Origin: an uncultured Erysipelotrichaceae bacterium
GTDB lineage: Bacteria; Bacillota_I; Bacilli_A; Erysipelotrichales; Coprobacillaceae
Reading direction: 5' to 3'
Assembly (NCBI GenBank): GCA_945981915.1
Contig: CAMFRJ010000031.1
Span: 1 to 9,063, forward strand
DNA: 9,063 nt
The notes beneath the pieces are model-generated. The model was given only the letters and a program-made list of their open reading frames with translations. It ran no database searches and was not told where the DNA came from. Position numbers and translations under genes: made by a program. Shown here piece by piece: positions 8,567 to 9,063 of the stretch; position 1 is the stretch's first letter, and every line of letters begins with the position of its first letter.

Positions 8567-8589
8567 TTTAAAGACATTCCATATTCATC

Positions 8590-8639
8590 AAAAAAGAGCC
8601 TAATCGTCCGGACTCTTTTGCCCAGACGGTCGGCTCCTT
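8590..8639 (-). terminator. Intrinsic terminator of the ZTP riboswitch expression platform
   Basis: On the RNA strand the 5' arm AAGGAGCC (8639-8632) pairs with GGCTCTTT (8600-8593), including one G-U pair. After a small internal loop, CGTCTGG (8628-8622) pairs with CCGGACG (8611-8605), again with one G-U pair. A run of six T residues ends the structure (8595-8590). The 5' arms are the same bases that make P3 and the pseudoknot strand of the aptamer, so the terminator and the ligand-bound aptamer exclude each other. This predicts a switch that is ON with ligand, as known for other ZTP riboswitches. A shorter nested hairpin, AAAAGAGTC (8619-8611) with GGCTCTTTT (8600-8592), is also possible. 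Confidence 0.88.
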
Positions 8640-8686
8640 ACTATTATACTCCATGTGGTTAATTCCACTTCCGTCAGTCGTATAAC
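8619..8686 (-). promoter_or_regulatory. ZTP/ZMP riboswitch aptamer (pfl motif) controlling fhs and the pur operon
   Basis: All key parts of the ZTP aptamer are visible on the minus strand. P1 is TTATAC (8685-8680) with GTATAA (8649-8644). The joining segment CTGACGGAA holds GACGG (8675-8671). P2 is GTGG (8668-8665) with CCAC (8658-8655), followed by the conserved ATGGAG. A short linker leads to the second domain GCCGACCGTCTGGGCA (8634-8619), whose CCGTC (8629-8625) is exactly complementary to GACGG and forms the defining pseudoknot. This class senses ZMP/ZTP, the PurH substrate that builds up when 10-formyl-THF is scarce. It starts just after the predicted transcription start and is followed by an overlapping terminator. 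Placement before fhs, purE and purH matches the known regulon of this class. Confidence 0.95.
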
Positions 8687-8693
8687 TAACTGC

Positions 8694-8722
8694 ATAATAT
8701 CAAATCCTGTCAAATTTCGCAA
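8694..8722 (-). promoter_or_regulatory. Main operon promoter (extended -10)
   Basis: On the minus strand, TTGCGA (8722-8717, four of six -35 consensus bases) is followed after exactly 17 bases by TATTAT (8699-8694, five of six). A TG one base upstream of the -10 (TGATATTAT) is the extended -10 signature of sigma-A promoters. Initiation is expected around 8686-8690, immediately before riboswitch P1, which supports the assignment. The -35 box lies in the spacer of the 9-10-9 inverted repeat and next to the capA-like stop codon. Confidence 0.75.
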
Positions 8723-8735
8723 TACTAATTTGACA
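8708..8735. repeat. Perfect 9-bp inverted repeat (10-bp spacer) overlapping the operon promoter; possible operator
   Basis: TGTCAAATT (8708-8716) and AATTTGACA (8727-8735) are exact reverse complements separated by 10 bases. The repeat covers the -35 region of the main promoter, and one arm spans the stop of the upstream CapA-family gene. In RNA it could form a hairpin, but neither side is followed by a run of T residues, so it is not a convincing terminator. A dimeric repressor or activator site is the likelier reading. It does not resemble the Bacillus PurBox (CGAAC core). The regulator is unknown. Confidence 0.5.
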
Positions 8736-9018
8736 TTTCATAACTATATTTTTTAATTTTATCTAGGACCCTTTGTCCTTCACTTCCCTCTAAAACTTTA
8801 GGCTGATAATCATTTCTTCCTCTTGTTGAAGTCAACGAACAAGGAATGATATTGACCTGGTAATCTGTTTGCTTTGTTCCTGAAAATTGATATGTAAGTT
8901 GATAGATCATACTATCAGTATCACTAGGATTTCGATTTCCGCCAAAGCAAAAATTACCTAAGGAATAAACAATTGGTTTACCTTGATATGTCTCTGTGCC
9001 TTGTACAACATGAGGATG
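8725..9018 (-). CDS. CapA-family (PGA_cap, poly-gamma-glutamate synthesis type) protein, C-terminal fragment
   Basis: Only the last 97 codons are present; the 5' part is cut off by the contig end at 9018. The fragment begins HPHVVQGTETYQGKPIVYSL and continues GNFCFGG. The HPHV.QG...Y.GK.IVYSLGNF.F signature is characteristic of the C-terminal part of CapA/YwtB-like proteins, which have a metallophosphoesterase-like fold and are linked to cell-surface poly-gamma-glutamate or related envelope functions. The rest (about 60 residues) is less conserved and ends KKYSYEMSN at the TAG at 8725-8727. The frame can be read upstream to a GTG at 9033, giving MYKRQ, but those codons are sequencing adapter. 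The stop abuts the promoter of the purine operon on the same strand, with no clear terminator between. No link to purine metabolism is evident. The symbol is withheld because many CapA homologues have other roles. Confidence 0.85.
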   Translation of the reverse strand, partial: HPHVVQGTETYQGKPIVYSLGNFCFGGNRNPSDTDSMIYQLTYQFSGTKQTDYQVNIIPCSLTSTRGRNDYQPKVLEGSEGQRVLDKIKKYSYEMSN

Positions 9019-9063
9019 CTGTCTCTTATACACATCTGACGCTGCCGACGATATGCAGTGTGT
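9019..9063. other. Illumina Nextera adapter and index sequence (non-genomic contig end)
   Basis: CTGTCTCTTATACACATCT (9019-9037) is the Tn5 mosaic end used in Nextera libraries. GACGCTGCCGACGA (9038-9051) is the reverse complement of the Nextera read-1 tail. The next eight bases, TATGCAGT (9052-9059), are the reverse complement of i5 index ACTGCATA. GTGT (9060-9063) begins the reverse complement of the P5 flow-cell primer. The exact order of these parts leaves essentially no doubt that this is unclipped adapter and not biology. Confidence 0.98.

Noticed and set aside
8708..8713. TTGACA on the minus strand as the -35 box
   Set aside because: A perfect hexamer, but no -10 lies 16-18 bases downstream. 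TTGCGA at 8722-8717 is exactly 17 bases from the extended -10, so TTGACA is read as part of the inverted repeat.
8730..8760. Plus-strand promoter (TTGACA plus TTTAAT-like box)
   Set aside because: No plus-strand gene follows; the sequence is inside the CapA coding region and the hexamer is the other arm of the inverted repeat.
8600..8800. Bacillus-type PurR PurBoxes
   Set aside because: No pair of CGAAC-core boxes was seen near the promoter.
9019..9037. Tn5/transposon end as a genuine mobile element
   Set aside because: The mosaic end is followed immediately by Nextera tail, index and P5 sequence, so it is library adapter and not an insertion.

Overview
This window is almost entirely a single minus-strand de novo purine biosynthesis operon from a low-GC Bacillota-type bacterium. 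AT-rich DNA, strong AGGAGG-type ribosome binding sites, tightly packed genes and a single-chain (long) PurL fit a gut Clostridia or Erysipelotrichia relative. That placement is inference; no marker gene here fixes the genus. Read in the direction of transcription (right to left), the order is promoter, ZTP (ZMP) riboswitch with intrinsic terminator, fhs, purE, purM, purN, purH, purD, purL. PurL runs off the left edge after 608 codons. Upstream of the promoter is the last 97 codons of a CapA-family gene on the same strand.

Regulation: about 8590-8722 holds a promoter with an extended -10 box, followed directly by a textbook ZTP riboswitch (pfl motif). P1, P2, the GACGG/CCGTC pseudoknot and the TGGGCA signature can all be read from the sequence. 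A terminator follows whose 5' arm overlaps the aptamer's P3 element. ZMP/ZTP accumulates when 10-formyl-tetrahydrofolate is short, because ZMP is the substrate of the PurH transformylase. The switch sits in front of fhs, which makes 10-formyl-THF, and of purN and purH, the two enzymes that consume it. A possible second promoter lies downstream of the terminator, and a perfect 9-bp inverted repeat overlaps the main promoter's -35 box.

Pathway: PurD (GAR synthetase), PurN (GAR transformylase), PurL (FGAM synthetase), PurM (AIR synthetase), PurE (AIR/N5-CAIR carboxylation step) and PurH (AICAR transformylase/IMP cyclohydrolase) cover most of PRPP-to-IMP. PurF, PurC, PurB and PurK are not in the window. 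Gene junctions are extremely tight (7-base overlap, 0, 9, 11 and 12 bases), with stop codons merged into the next Shine-Dalgarno at three of them. The only larger internal gap (fhs-purE, 48 bases) holds a perfect hairpin with a GNRA loop.

The last 45 bases (9019-9063) are not genomic. They match the Illumina Nextera adapter, an 8-base index and the start of the flow-cell primer. Real sequence ends at 9018, so the CapA fragment is cut by the contig end. No wholly undescribed system was found; the most valuable observations are the riboswitch-operon wiring, its unusual expression platform, the promoter-proximal repeat and the adapter contamination.
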